Below, piece by piece: positions 9,928 to 17,226 of a stretch of 64,000 nucleotides of DNA; position 1 is the first letter of the stretch, and every line of letters begins with the position of its first letter. The stretch spans positions 1 through 64,000 of the forward strand of contig JAFLSR010000005.1 of NCBI GenBank assembly GCA_022510845.1. Reading direction: 5' to 3'. Source of the stretch: Treponema sp. GTDB taxonomy: Bacteria; Spirochaetota; Spirochaetia; Treponematales; Treponemataceae. The position numbers and the translations under genes are program-made. A model generated the notes under the pieces. The model saw only the letters and a program-made list of their open reading frames with translations. It did not search any database and was not told the origin of the DNA.

Positions 9928-9956
9928 ATTCTAATGCAGAACCCACGCTTTGTCAA
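9928..9956 (-). promoter_or_regulatory. Leaderless-type promoter of the DUF362-ferredoxin gene
   Basis: On the minus strand TTGACA (9956-9951), 17 bases, TAGAAT (9933-9928), six bases, ATG 9921. The -35 box lies inside the left copy of the cassette's direct repeat (9939-9970). Confidence 0.75.
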
Positions 9957-9970
9957 TGCGTCAAAAATCA
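9939..9970. repeat. Left direct repeat of the XRE cassette
   Basis: 32 bp beginning GAACCC. Compared with 11139-11170 only two positions differ, and the last 24 bases (starting GCTTTGTCAATGCG and ending AAAAATCA) are identical. The two copies are exactly 1200 bp apart. Confidence 0.85.
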
Positions 9971-10023
9971 ATCGCGCGAATTTCTGAAAATGATTTTTGT
10001 ATTATTAGTTAAAAAAGCCTTGA

Positions 10024-10311
10024 TTAGTTCATATATTTTTTTATAAGCCGAATTATTTTTTCTGCGTCTTTTTTGCGTTCAGTTGATGGTGTTACAAACA
10101 ATGATTCTATCGGAATTTCTAAAGCGACTGCGATTTTTACTAGAGAATATAAGTTTGGAATGCTCCGTCCAGTTTCAATGCAATTTACTTGATTTTGCGA
10201 AAGCCCTGCCGCAAATGCAAGGTCGATTTGAGAAAGTCTCGCCTTTTCTCGTTCCTCTCGAATTCGTGAAATTACAAAATCAATCTGCTTTTTATATTGC
10301 TTTTCAAGCAT
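10024..10311 (-). CDS. XRE-family helix-turn-helix repressor
   Basis: 95 residues. A Cro/CI-type helix-turn-helix occupies about 14-70: the RIREEREKARLSQIDLAFAA segment leads into GLSQNQVNCIETGRSIP, with the conserved Gln and Glu of the family, followed by a basic tail. ATG 10311 is preceded by TTGTCA-18-TATAAT with only five bases between box and start, so the message is probably leaderless. It faces the membrane-protein operon, and its -35 overlaps the opposite -35 by five of six positions. It is likely the repressor acting at the dyad 10351-10385. The target is inferred. Confidence 0.85.
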   Translation of the reverse strand: MLEKQYKKQIDFVISRIREEREKARLSQIDLAFAAGLSQNQVNCIETGRSIPNLYSLVKIAVALEIPIESLFVTPSTERKKDAEKIIRLIKKYMN

Positions 10312-10316
10312 TTTTC

Positions 10317-10385
10317 ATTATATTTTACACGAAATTTTGTTGACAACAACACGATATTCCATTATGATAATAAATGAAATATCGT
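10317..10385. promoter_or_regulatory. Divergent overlapping promoters with a dyad operator
   Basis: Rightward promoter: TTGACA 10340-10345, 17 bases, TATGAT 10363-10368. Leftward promoter (minus): TTGTCA at 10346-10341, 18 bases, TATAAT at 10322-10317. The two -35 boxes are offset by one base. An inverted repeat, ACGATATTCCATT (10351-10363) and AATGAAATATCGT (10373-10385), matches at 12 of 13 positions and brackets the rightward -10. Confidence 0.75.
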
Positions 10386-10402
10386 TATTTTAGGAGGACA
10401 TT

Positions 10403-10777
10403 ATGTCTGGGAACTCAAATGAAAAAAGACCGCATGGTCGGCTTTTTAAGAATTTCATTGGTGGATTGTTTTTTTCATTCATCTTGTGGGGACTTTTTAT
10501 TTTTCTTGTTGTGCGTACCGGCGGGTTGGGCGATGAGTACAAAGGGCTTTCTATTTTGCTTTATTGCGGAATCGGCATAATTTTGGGAATTTTTGGAGCA
10601 ATGGGATATGTCTTAGTAAAACTATGGAGTGATTTTTTTTATTCGCATTTTATAGTTTTTACAAGGAGTCCTATCTTGTTGCTATTGACTAGATATATTA
10701 TAGATCCTGCCATAGGTGTTTTTGTATTTCCAATTTTAATTTTCTGTCTTGTTATGAAACTTATGGGGAAAGCGTGA
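10403..10777 (+). CDS. Small integral membrane protein of the XRE cassette
   Basis: 124 residues with a short basic N-terminus and three or four hydrophobic segments (about 20-40, 49-74, 85-95 and 100-120). No family is recognised. The start ATG 10403 has a strong AGGAGG site (10392-10397), unlike most promoter-proximal genes in this window. It is first in a two-gene operon whose -10 box lies inside the cassette operator. A membrane-acting effector or a sensor are both possible; neither is shown by the sequence. Confidence 0.75.
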   Translation: MSGNSNEKRPHGRLFKNFIGGLFFSFILWGLFIFLVVRTGGLGDEYKGLSILLYCGIGIILGIFGAMGYVLVKLWSDFFYSHFIVFTRSPILLLLTRYIIDPAIGVFVFPILIFCLVMKLMGKA

Positions 10778-11055
10778 TGACATTAGAAGAATCAGTTTTG
10801 CAAATATTGGATTTGTTTGACAAAGATGATTATTTTGACAGCCATACGGTAATCAATATTTTGTTGTCAAAGTCTGAATATCGTCTTGCATATATGAAGG
10901 GATATTCAGAAGATTCTGACATAAATCAATACCATGCAAAAATCGCAACATTGATAAGGTTTTCAAATAAAGTCAAGCCTGTTGGAAATGCAAATGCAAA
11001 AAGTCTTTGTGTTTATGGCAATTTGACGAAAAATCAACTTTGGCGGAAATCATAA
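10777..11055 (+). CDS. Small cytoplasmic protein of the XRE cassette, unknown function
   Basis: 92 residues, acidic N-terminal half, no hydrophobic segment. The shape (an EESVLQILDLF helix, FDSHTVINILL, then H..I and a C-terminal NQLWRKS) resembles small winged-helix-like proteins ending in a Leu-Trp motif, but I cannot name a family. ATG 10777 overlaps the last base of the membrane-protein stop codon (TGATG), which suggests translational coupling and a shared function. The right-hand direct repeat follows 83 bases downstream. Confidence 0.7.
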   Translation: MTLEESVLQILDLFDKDDYFDSHTVINILLSKSEYRLAYMKGYSEDSDINQYHAKIATLIRFSNKVKPVGNANAKSLCVYGNLTKNQLWRKS

Positions 11056-11138
11056 ATTTTTTGAAAATTGATTTCATGTGGTAAAATTCAAGTTCGAATT
11101 TTACCACAACTTTTTCATGCAATCCAAAAACAAATTAA

Positions 11139-11170
11139 GAACCCCTGCTTTGTCAATGCGTCAAAAATCA
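11139..11170. repeat. Right direct repeat of the XRE cassette
   Basis: Second copy of the 32-bp repeat at 9939-9970. On the minus strand it keeps TTGACA but lacks the matching TAGAAT, and leads into a five-codon open frame (M K K L W stop). It looks like an orphan fragment of the promoter seen at the left copy. Confidence 0.8.
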
Positions 11171-11186
11171 TATTGGACGAATATGT

Positions 11187-11270
11187 CGGGGCGTTGTGGG
11201 GTGTCCCCGCAGAGGGGGTAGCGAAAGACCGCGCGAGCGGGCTGGAGCGAGGGGGAGGCTTCCCCCTCCC
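11187..11270 (-). repeat. G/C-cluster repeat family, copy 1
   Basis: Read on the minus strand: GGGAGGGGGAAGCCTCCCCC, then CTCGCTCCA, a variable stretch, CGCTACCCCCTCTGCGGGGA and CACCCCACAACGCCCC. The same order occurs at 13868-13950 and 55466-55573 on the plus strand. It consists of short G-run/C-run hairpins and starts 17 bases after the right direct repeat. Confidence 0.7.
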
Positions 11271-11291
11271 AACATCTCGCATTTTCAATGC

Positions 11292-11320
11292 TTGTCAAAC
11301 GCTGGATTTTTCTTTATAAT
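11292..11320 (+). promoter_or_regulatory. Leaderless-type promoter of the SDR gene
   Basis: TTGTCA 11292-11297, 17 bases, TATAAT 11315-11320, then six bases to ATG 11327. Confidence 0.75.
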
Positions 11321-11326
11321 TATTTT

Positions 11327-12919
11327 ATGAGTGAAGAAAAAATTACGGTTGCCGTTACTGGCTCTACAGGCGCGATGGGAGGGGAAGTCGTCGCGCATTT
11401 ATTGGATTCGGAAAAGAATGTCAATTTGAAAGTCCTTGTCTACGCGCAGGAAAAACGCTGCCGCCCATTTTTCAAAAAATTGCTTCGCAAAGGGCGCGAA
11501 AGAATTACTGTAATAAAAGGCGACTTGAAAAATTACGATGACGTTGCGCGGCTCATCGAAGGCGCGCATTATGTCGTGCATTGCGGCGCGGTCATTCCGC
11601 CCAAATCCGACCACAACGCGAAAAACACTTACGACACGAATTTCACTGGCACAAAAAACATTGTCGATGCGATTCAAAAAAGCGGACGCGCGCAGGAAAT
11701 AAAATTGATTCACATTTCCACCGTCGCGCTCTATGGCCACCGCGACTATCACCATATGTGGTGCAGGATGGGTGACCCGCTTTTGCCTTCTGCCTATGAT
11801 TATTATTCCACGTCAAAACTCGCGGCGGAACGCTACGTTTTGGAAGCCGACTTGCCGAATTGGGTGGTGCTGCGTCAGACCGCCGTCTACCACAAATATT
11901 TTTTGATAAATAATCTGTTCGATGGGCTTATGTTCCACACTGCTTGGAACGCGCCGCTTGAATGGATTACAGACCGCGATTCAGGACTGTGCATCCAACA
12001 TTTGGTTGAGCGCGACCTCGACGGAAAACTGAACGGATTTTGGAGCAACAACTACAACATCGGCGGCGGAGATTCTTGCCGCGAAATCGGCTACCAAGTT
12101 TTCAACGAGGGATTCGGCTTGATGGGCGCGACTGCGGAAAAATTTTTCGAGCCGCATTGGAACATTCCGCGCAACTTCCACGGCGTTTGGTACACGGACA
12201 CGCACATACTGGACGAATGGCTCGACTACCGCCGCGAATCCAGCGCGGATTATTGGAAACGAATGTCGCGCGTGCTTTGGTATTACAAACTCGGCGCGCT
12301 CGTTCCTTCCAAACTGATTCGCAAACTCGCAATCGAACGCCTCTTGAAAAATTCCAACGCGCCGCAAAATTGGATTCGCCTCGGCAAAAAAGGCAGAATC
12401 GACGCCTTCTACGGCGGACAGGAATCTTACGACGCGCTTCCAAAAACTTGGGATGAATTCCCCATCCTTTCGAAAGGCAAATCTCTTTCCGGCGAAATCG
12501 ACTTCGCGGATTTGAAAGACGAATCCAAAGCCGACCGTTTCAAACTGAATCACGGCTACGATGAGTCGCTTCAAGATTCCGAATTGGATTTGGAACAAAT
12601 GAAAAAGGCGGCGGAATTCCGCGGAGGAAAAATTCTTTCGGAAAAAATGCAAAAAGGCGACTTGCGCACAAAGTTGAAATGGCAATGCCACAACGGGCAC
12701 GTTTTCGAATCCGCGCCGTTCACGATTTTAAAAGCAGGGCATTGGTGTCCCGAATGCTGCCAAGGAATTCCGAATTGGCAGTTCGACAAATTGGCGGCGC
12801 ACATTCCGTTTTTTGCGCAAGTTTGGTACGACACGCATCGCAAGGACGAAGTGGAAAATGTTTACCCGTACAGCGAAACCGAAGACGACGATATGATTGT
12901 GCCGGTGCAAAAATTGTAA
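11327..12919 (+). CDS. Extended SDR (NAD-dependent epimerase/dehydratase) with C-terminal zinc ribbon
   Basis: 530 residues. The N-terminal Rossmann domain has GSTGAMGG for NAD(P) binding, a Ser-Thr stretch in HISTVALYG and the catalytic YxxxK in YYSTSKLAAERY, as in extended short-chain dehydrogenases. The last 130 residues add a zinc-ribbon-like pair, CHNGHVFES and HWCPECCQG, which is unusual for this family. ATG 11327 is chosen over an in-frame ATG at 11288, because the earlier codon lies upstream of the promoter and the later one sits six bases after TATAAT. The next gene overlaps its stop codon (TAATG). The substrate is unknown. Confidence 0.85.
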   Translation: MSEEKITVAVTGSTGAMGGEVVAHLLDSEKNVNLKVLVYAQEKRCRPFFKKLLRKGRERITVIKGDLKNYDDVARLIEGAHYVVHCGAVIPPKSDHNAKNTYDTNFTGTKNIVDAIQKSGRAQEIKLIHISTVALYGHRDYHHMWCRMGDPLLPSAYDYYSTSKLAAERYVLEADLPNWVVLRQTAVYHKYFLINNLFDGLMFHTAWNAPLEWITDRDSGLCIQHLVERDLDGKLNGFWSNNYNIGGGDSCREIGYQVFNEGFGLMGATAEKFFEPHWNIPRNFHGVWYTDTHILDEWLDYRRESSADYWKRMSRVLWYYKLGALVPSKLIRKLAIERLLKNSNAPQNWIRLGKKGRIDAFYGGQESYDALPKTWDEFPILSKGKSLSGEIDFADLKDESKADRFKLNHGYDESLQDSELDLEQMKKAAEFRGGKILSEKMQKGDLRTKLKWQCHNGHVFESAPFTILKAGHWCPECCQGIPNWQFDKLAAHIPFFAQVWYDTHRKDEVENVYPYSETEDDDMIVPVQKL

Positions 12920-13851
12920 TGAAAGTTATTGTTTATTATTTTAGCGGCACCGGCAACACGCAGCTTGTCGCCCAACTTTACAAAAAGCATTTTGAAACTC
13001 TCGGCGAAAATTCCGTGGAACTCTACAAAATCCACAGGCTGGAAGAAGGAGAAAAAATTCCTTCGCCTGATGATTTTGATTTGATTGGAATTGCGTTCCC
13101 GATTTACGGCTTCAACTCTCCAGAGCCTGTCTACAAATTCGCGAAGTCGCTTCCGAAAATTTCGCAAGATTCAAATGCGAAAAAACGTACATTCATTTTT
13201 CGCACGGGCGGCGAAGGCACGAGCTTCAACAATTACGCTTCGCAAAAAATCATTTCGCTTTTGCAAAAAAAAGGCTACGACATTTTGTGCGACAATCTTT
13301 ATGTGATGCCGTACAATATGATTTTTCGTCATAGCCCGCAAATGGTAAAAAGCGAATTCATTTATGCCGATGCAATGGCAAAACTTTGCGTCCAAGAAAT
13401 TCAAAACGGCGTTCACAAAAAAGTAAAATACTTTCCGCTAAAATATTGGTTCGTGCCGATTGTGCGAATGGTTTGGCCTTATGCGAAATTCCAAGGCAAA
13501 TTCATTCTAAAGGTGAACAAGAAAAAATGCGTGCAATGCGGCGCGTGCGTAAAAAATTGTCCGCAGCGCAACATCCGCTTCGATGAAAAAAAACAAAAAT
13601 ATATTTTCGGCGCGGAATGCGCGCTCTGCGTGGCTTGCTCGTTTAATTGCCCTGCGGACGCAATCAGCCTCGGCCCTTTGAACGGCTGGCGCGTAAACGG
13701 CAGTTACCAAATCCAAAAAACCGCCTCCGACGCGCAAATCGAATTTCCGTATTTCGGCGAAAACCTAAAAGGCTTGATGCGATTTTTGTATTACAAACAT
13801 TTCAGAAAATGCGATGCGGAATTAAAAGAAGCCGGAATCGAATTGCAGTAA
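12919..13851 (+). CDS. EFR1-type flavodoxin domain plus two 4Fe-4S clusters
   Basis: 310 residues. An N-terminal flavodoxin-like domain (YYFSGTGNTQLVAQ, the FMN phosphate loop; FPIYGFNSPEP) is followed by two ferredoxin motifs, CVQCGACVKNCP (about 198-209) and CALCVACSFNCP (about 233-244). This is the EFR1 (flavodoxin-ferredoxin) architecture of anaerobes. It is probably a cytoplasmic electron carrier. The ATG overlaps the stop codon of the SDR gene by one base, so the two are co-translated and it may supply electrons to its neighbour. Confidence 0.9.
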   Translation: MKVIVYYFSGTGNTQLVAQLYKKHFETLGENSVELYKIHRLEEGEKIPSPDDFDLIGIAFPIYGFNSPEPVYKFAKSLPKISQDSNAKKRTFIFRTGGEGTSFNNYASQKIISLLQKKGYDILCDNLYVMPYNMIFRHSPQMVKSEFIYADAMAKLCVQEIQNGVHKKVKYFPLKYWFVPIVRMVWPYAKFQGKFILKVNKKKCVQCGACVKNCPQRNIRFDEKKQKYIFGAECALCVACSFNCPADAISLGPLNGWRVNGSYQIQKTASDAQIEFPYFGENLKGLMRFLYYKHFRKCDAELKEAGIELQ

Positions 13852-13867
13852 ATGTCGCGCTGTTTTT

Positions 13868-13950
13868 TGGGGGAGGGGAAAGCCTTCCCCTCGGTTGCAA
13901 TTCGCATTGCAACCTACCCCTTCTCCTGGGGGATGCCCCCAAGCCCCCGC
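13868..13950 (+). repeat. G/C-cluster repeat family, copy 2
   Basis: GGGGGAGGGGAAAGCCTTCC, then CCTCG, a GTTGCAAT/ATTGCAAC stem, CTACCCCTTCTCC, GGGGGATGCCCCC and AAGCCCCCGCA. It lies between the convergent EFR1 and M16-like genes. The central stem differs from the other two copies. Confidence 0.7.
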
Positions 13951-13966
13951 ACGCATCAACTTTGTC

Positions 13967-15334
13967 TTACTTTGCAAAATTGTTTTTCACTTCTACAAAA
14001 AAATTTTCTTCGCTCAAAAAATATTTTTCATACGCCGCGCAAACTTCTTCCACGGAAATCTTTTCTATTTTTTCGATTCTGTTCAAATACGCGCTCGCAC
14101 TTCCTTCATAAAAAGTTGACGATGCGATTTGCTCAAGCGTGGCGTAACAATTTTTTTCGCTCGCATAAATTTTGGAAGCGTAAATATTTTTGAAGGCGTT
14201 CAAAAGCGGCGAGATTTCTTCCGCACTCAAATTTTTTTTCAATGTGTTCTCAATATTTTCTTTGATGTCGCCGCCTTCATTTATTCCGTTTGCCACAATC
14301 AAGGCAATGCTTTGCTTGCCATTCAAAACCGCCGTGCCGCAAGAAGTGGCAAGATTTCTTTGTACGATTTCTCGACGCAAAATGTGATCCGCTACAAGTG
14401 TGGCAAGCGCGAAGGCTTCGTAGTCGTCCGCGCCACGCGCAGGACTTTTTTGCGCCAGAGCCGCGTAATAATAATTTCCTGCAAATTCGAATTCTTTTTT
14501 TTCGCTTTTTTTATTTGGAAAATTTATCGCAGGAATTTGCGGCGCGGAAAATTCGCCGGGCAAAATCGCGCCAAAAATATTTTCGAGCATCTCATGGATT
14601 TGCTCGGCATTCTTCGCAAAAATGGCTTCTTGCGAAAGCTTCGTTTTTTTTTCGTCGTCCTTCGCGGCGGAAAAATTTCCTGCGGCGATGATTTTCATTC
14701 TGCGCGCATCCAAAAGATTTTTCAGATTTTTTCCTACATCATCTTCGCTTATGCGGCTTGAGGTTTTGTAGAAGACGCCATCATAATACGGATGCGAGCG
14801 CAAAAGGTTTTCCGCAATCGAATCCAAAAGCGCAAAGCGTGGATTTTCGCTTCGGTCAAACGCGGCACTTTCGGCGGCAGATTTTTTTTTCAGATAATCC
14901 TCGTGAGAAAAATTTGGCTGCAAAAGCGATTCCGCGAACGCCGCAAACGCCTCTTCAAAATCAGCGGCTGCGGACGAAAAACCGTAAGTCGAAAAATCGT
15001 TGGAACAAGTATTAACGTAAAAATATTTTCCGTGCGAAACAAGTTCCTTTACCGCGGGATTTTGCGAAAGCAATTCAAAAGTAAACAAGTCAAGACCGGA
15101 TTTTCCGCGCGGAGAAGTGGATGCGCCGCCTTCAAAAAGCACGCGAAGTTCGATATTTTTTTCGGAAGGAATATTTTTCAGGACAACAGGAATTCCGTTT
15201 GAAAGCGAAAATTCCAAGAACAATGCGGCGTTCTCTTCGTAAAAATTCAGCGCGGCACGTCCACGGTTTGAAGCGCAAGAAAAAAAGTTCAAAAAAAGCA
15301 GAATGGAAATCATCCTGCCAAAAAAAATCTTCAC
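13967..15334 (-). CDS. M16-like lipoprotein lacking the zinc-binding motif
   Basis: 455 residues. The N-terminus (VKIFFGRMISILLFLNFFSC) is a lipoprotein signal with a lipobox cysteine. The body follows the insulinase/M16 fold: LSNGIPVVLKNIPSEKNIELRV, FEGGASTSPRGKSGL, repeated in a second half. Active M16 enzymes have HxxEH just after the glycine segment; here the place reads LDLFTFELL with no histidine. It is probably a non-catalytic partner or a divergent protein. The GTG start at 15334 is supported by TTGCAA-17-TACAAT ending six bases upstream. No ribosome binding site is visible. Confidence 0.75.
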   Translation of the reverse strand: MKIFFGRMISILLFLNFFSCASNRGRAALNFYEENAALFLEFSLSNGIPVVLKNIPSEKNIELRVLFEGGASTSPRGKSGLDLFTFELLSQNPAVKELVSHGKYFYVNTCSNDFSTYGFSSAAADFEEAFAAFAESLLQPNFSHEDYLKKKSAAESAAFDRSENPRFALLDSIAENLLRSHPYYDGVFYKTSSRISEDDVGKNLKNLLDARRMKIIAAGNFSAAKDDEKKTKLSQEAIFAKNAEQIHEMLENIFGAILPGEFSAPQIPAINFPNKKSEKKEFEFAGNYYYAALAQKSPARGADDYEAFALATLVADHILRREIVQRNLATSCGTAVLNGKQSIALIVANGINEGGDIKENIENTLKKNLSAEEISPLLNAFKNIYASKIYASEKNCYATLEQIASSTFYEGSASAYLNRIEKIEKISVEEVCAAYEKYFLSEENFFVEVKNNFAK

Positions 15335-15340
15335 GCACAA

Positions 15341-15369
15341 ATTGTAGCAGGAATTCAAAAAAATTGCAA
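15341..15369 (-). promoter_or_regulatory. Leaderless-type promoter of the M16-like gene
   Basis: Minus strand: TTGCAA (15369-15364), 17 bases, TACAAT (15346-15341), six bases, GTG 15334. Confidence 0.65.
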
Positions 15370-15406
15370 TTTTTTGTAACTCTTTTTTTTCCGCGCGGTT
15401 TATTTT

Positions 15407-15498
15407 ATGACTGTCACAGCATACACAGTCAGCAGCAACATCGTTGCATCCTCCTCTCCTTTTTTGGGCTTCCGCTCGTTGAACGGAAGCCTTTTTTT
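15407..15498 (+). ncRNA. Candidate small regulatory RNA with CU-rich anti-SD stretch
   Basis: An orphan Rho-independent terminator on the plus strand between two minus-strand genes implies a short plus-strand transcript. In order it has a stem GACTGT/ACAGTC (15409-15430), a stem GCAAC/GTTGC (15435-15447), an unpaired TCCTCCTCTCCT (15449-15460) able to pair with GGAGG sites, and the terminator (15467-15498). The promoter is not clear (TTGTAA at 15374 with a poor -10), so the 5' end is uncertain. A 32-codon frame starting at 15407 runs through the terminator and is not credible as a gene. Confidence 0.45.
15467..15498 (+). terminator. Orphan Rho-independent terminator
   Basis: GGCTTCCG/CGGAAGCC stem with a 9-base loop and seven T. 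The nearest plus-strand gene upstream ends 1.6 kb away. On the minus strand the T-run is absent, so it does not serve leuA. Confidence 0.85.
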
Positions 15499-15538
15499 GT
15501 CATAGGACGCAACTTTGCAATCCAAGAAGTCGCTCGAT

Positions 15539-17212
15539 TTACTGATTCAACGCGCTTACAACCGCCGCAATTCCTGCGCGTCCGACATTGCTTGAACGTC
15601 CCACGCCCCAAACTTGGCGGCCGTCTTCCAATGTGAGTTGAACATATCCCATCGCGCGAGTGTCGCCTCCCGTTCCAATCGAATGCTCATGGAAAGAAAC
15701 GATATTGAATTTCGGCGCGGGAGTCTGCTTCATCGCATTCACAAAGGCATCGAGCGGGCCGTTTCCCTGCGCGGAAATTTTATACGGTGTTCCTTTGTAA
15801 ACCACATCGGCATTGCACAAAACGCGCTCTTCCGCGTCCGCGCCTGTAGGACCTCCCAAGTGCGTTTCCACAAGTTCTTCGATTTTGAGCGGCTCGGTGC
15901 GCCCAATCCAATGTTTGGTGAAAATGTCGTAAATTTCATCGGGGCGCAATTCGCGCTGTGCCTTGTCCGCAAATTCTTTTATGACAGCGCCGATGTCGGG
16001 ATGCATTCCCTTGGGCGGTATGATGCCGAAACTGTTTTCCAAAATGTACGCCGCACCCCCCTTGCCGCTCTGCGAATTTATCCTGATGATTCCTTCGTAC
16101 TGCCTTCCGATGTCGTGCGGGTCAATCGCCAAATACGGCACATCCCAAACGGCGTTTTCGCTCATGTTCACGCGCGCCGCCATTCCCTTGCGAATCGCAT
16201 CTTGATGCGAGCCGGAAAACGCGGTGTAAACCAAATCGCCCACATAGGGCGTGCGCGGATGAATCGGCATTTCGGTGAGCCGCTGGTATTCCTCCGCAAT
16301 CTCGGGCAGATTGGAAAAATTCAATTTCGGGTCGATTCCATGGCTGAACATATTGAGCGCGACAGTAACAACGTCAAGATTGCCTGTGCGTTCGCCGTTT
16401 CCAAAAAGGCTTCCTTCCACCCTGTCCGCGCCGGCAAGCAATCCCATTTCACAAGTGGCAACGCCTTCGCCGCGGTCGTTGTGCGGATGCAGGCTCACTA
16501 TCACATTTTCGCGCTCGGTGATGTGCGTGCAAAAATATTCGATTTGATCGGCGAACGTGTTCGGCATCGCCACTTCAACCGTCGTGGGCAGGTTCAAAAT
16601 GATTTTGTTTTGCGCCGTGGGTTTCCATTCGTTTTTCACTGCCTCACAAATTTCCACTGCATATTCGATTTCGGTGTTGGAAAAACTTTCGGGCGAATAT
16701 TCCAGTTGGATTTGAGTTTCCTTTTCGCGCTCCACGCATTCTTTTACGCACCTCAGGCCGTCCACCGCAATCTGCTTGATTTCCTCTTTTGTTTTTCCGA
16801 ACGTGTATTTTCGTTGAGCGGGCGAAGTTGAATTGTAAATATGGAAGATTGCCTTGGGCAAACCGCGAATCGCTTCGAACGTGCGCTTCACCAAATGTTC
16901 GCGCGCCTGGCACAAAACTTGAATCGTGACATCATTGGGGATTTTGTTGTCTTCGATGAGACGGCGCATAAAATTGAATTCGGTTTCGGAAGAACTCGGA
17001 AATCCCACTTCGATTTCTTTGAAGCCAATTTTCACAAGCAGGTCAAAAAAAGCGAGTTTTTGTTCTATGCCCATCGGATTTACCAACGCCTGATTTCCGT
17101 CCCGCAAATCCACGGAACACCAAATGGGCGCGTGCGTGATTTGCGCGTCGGGCCACTTTCTGTTCTGAATGTCCACCTTTGGATATGGAACATATTTTCC
17201 GTTCGAATTCAT
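15539..17212 (-). CDS. leuA: 2-isopropylmalate synthase, long (fungal/mycobacterial-like) form
   Basis: 557 residues. It condenses acetyl-CoA with 2-oxoisovalerate, the first committed step of leucine synthesis. The HMGL-like TIM barrel shows SVDLRDGNQAL (metal-binding Arg-Asp), EVGFPSSSETEF, HPHNDRGEG and EGSLFGNGERTGN. The C-terminal part (about 420-557) is the leucine-sensing LeuA dimer domain, ending GGDTRAMGYVQLT. The length and the N-terminal IWCSVDLRDGNQ form match the TIGR00970-type enzyme. ATG 17212 has a GGAGG site, and the gene lies behind an attenuator (17213-17343). Confidence 0.93.
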   Translation of the reverse strand: MNSNGKYVPYPKVDIQNRKWPDAQITHAPIWCSVDLRDGNQALVNPMGIEQKLAFFDLLVKIGFKEIEVGFPSSSETEFNFMRRLIEDNKIPNDVTIQVLCQAREHLVKRTFEAIRGLPKAIFHIYNSTSPAQRKYTFGKTKEEIKQIAVDGLRCVKECVEREKETQIQLEYSPESFSNTEIEYAVEICEAVKNEWKPTAQNKIILNLPTTVEVAMPNTFADQIEYFCTHITERENVIVSLHPHNDRGEGVATCEMGLLAGADRVEGSLFGNGERTGNLDVVTVALNMFSHGIDPKLNFSNLPEIAEEYQRLTEMPIHPRTPYVGDLVYTAFSGSHQDAIRKGMAARVNMSENAVWDVPYLAIDPHDIGRQYEGIIRINSQSGKGGAAYILENSFGIIPPKGMHPDIGAVIKEFADKAQRELRPDEIYDIFTKHWIGRTEPLKIEELVETHLGGPTGADAEERVLCNADVVYKGTPYKISAQGNGPLDAFVNAMKQTPAPKFNIVSFHEHSIGTGGDTRAMGYVQLTLEDGRQVWGVGRSSNVGRAGIAAVVSALNQ

Positions 17213-17226
17213 ATTGCCTCCAAAAC

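Larger units (their letters stand above)
9939..11170. mobile_element. Candidate 1.2-kb mobile or regulatory cassette
   Basis: A unit bounded by 32-bp direct repeats holding three genes: an XRE regulator (minus), and a membrane protein plus a 92-residue protein (plus). They share a divergent promoter region with an inverted-repeat operator. The genes are visibly more A+T-rich than those on either side. No integrase, transposase or terminal inverted repeat is present, so if it moves it must use functions supplied in trans. The boundaries are inferred from the repeats. Confidence 0.5.

Noticed and set aside
15407..15505. 32-codon frame overlapping the candidate small RNA
   Set aside because: It runs through the terminator, so the RNA would end before the stop codon. 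It has no ribosome binding site or run of one amino acid that would suggest a leader peptide.
15614..16831. Long frame antisense to leuA
   Set aside because: Same shadow effect. The strand carries no promoter or ribosome binding site, and leuA is unambiguous.
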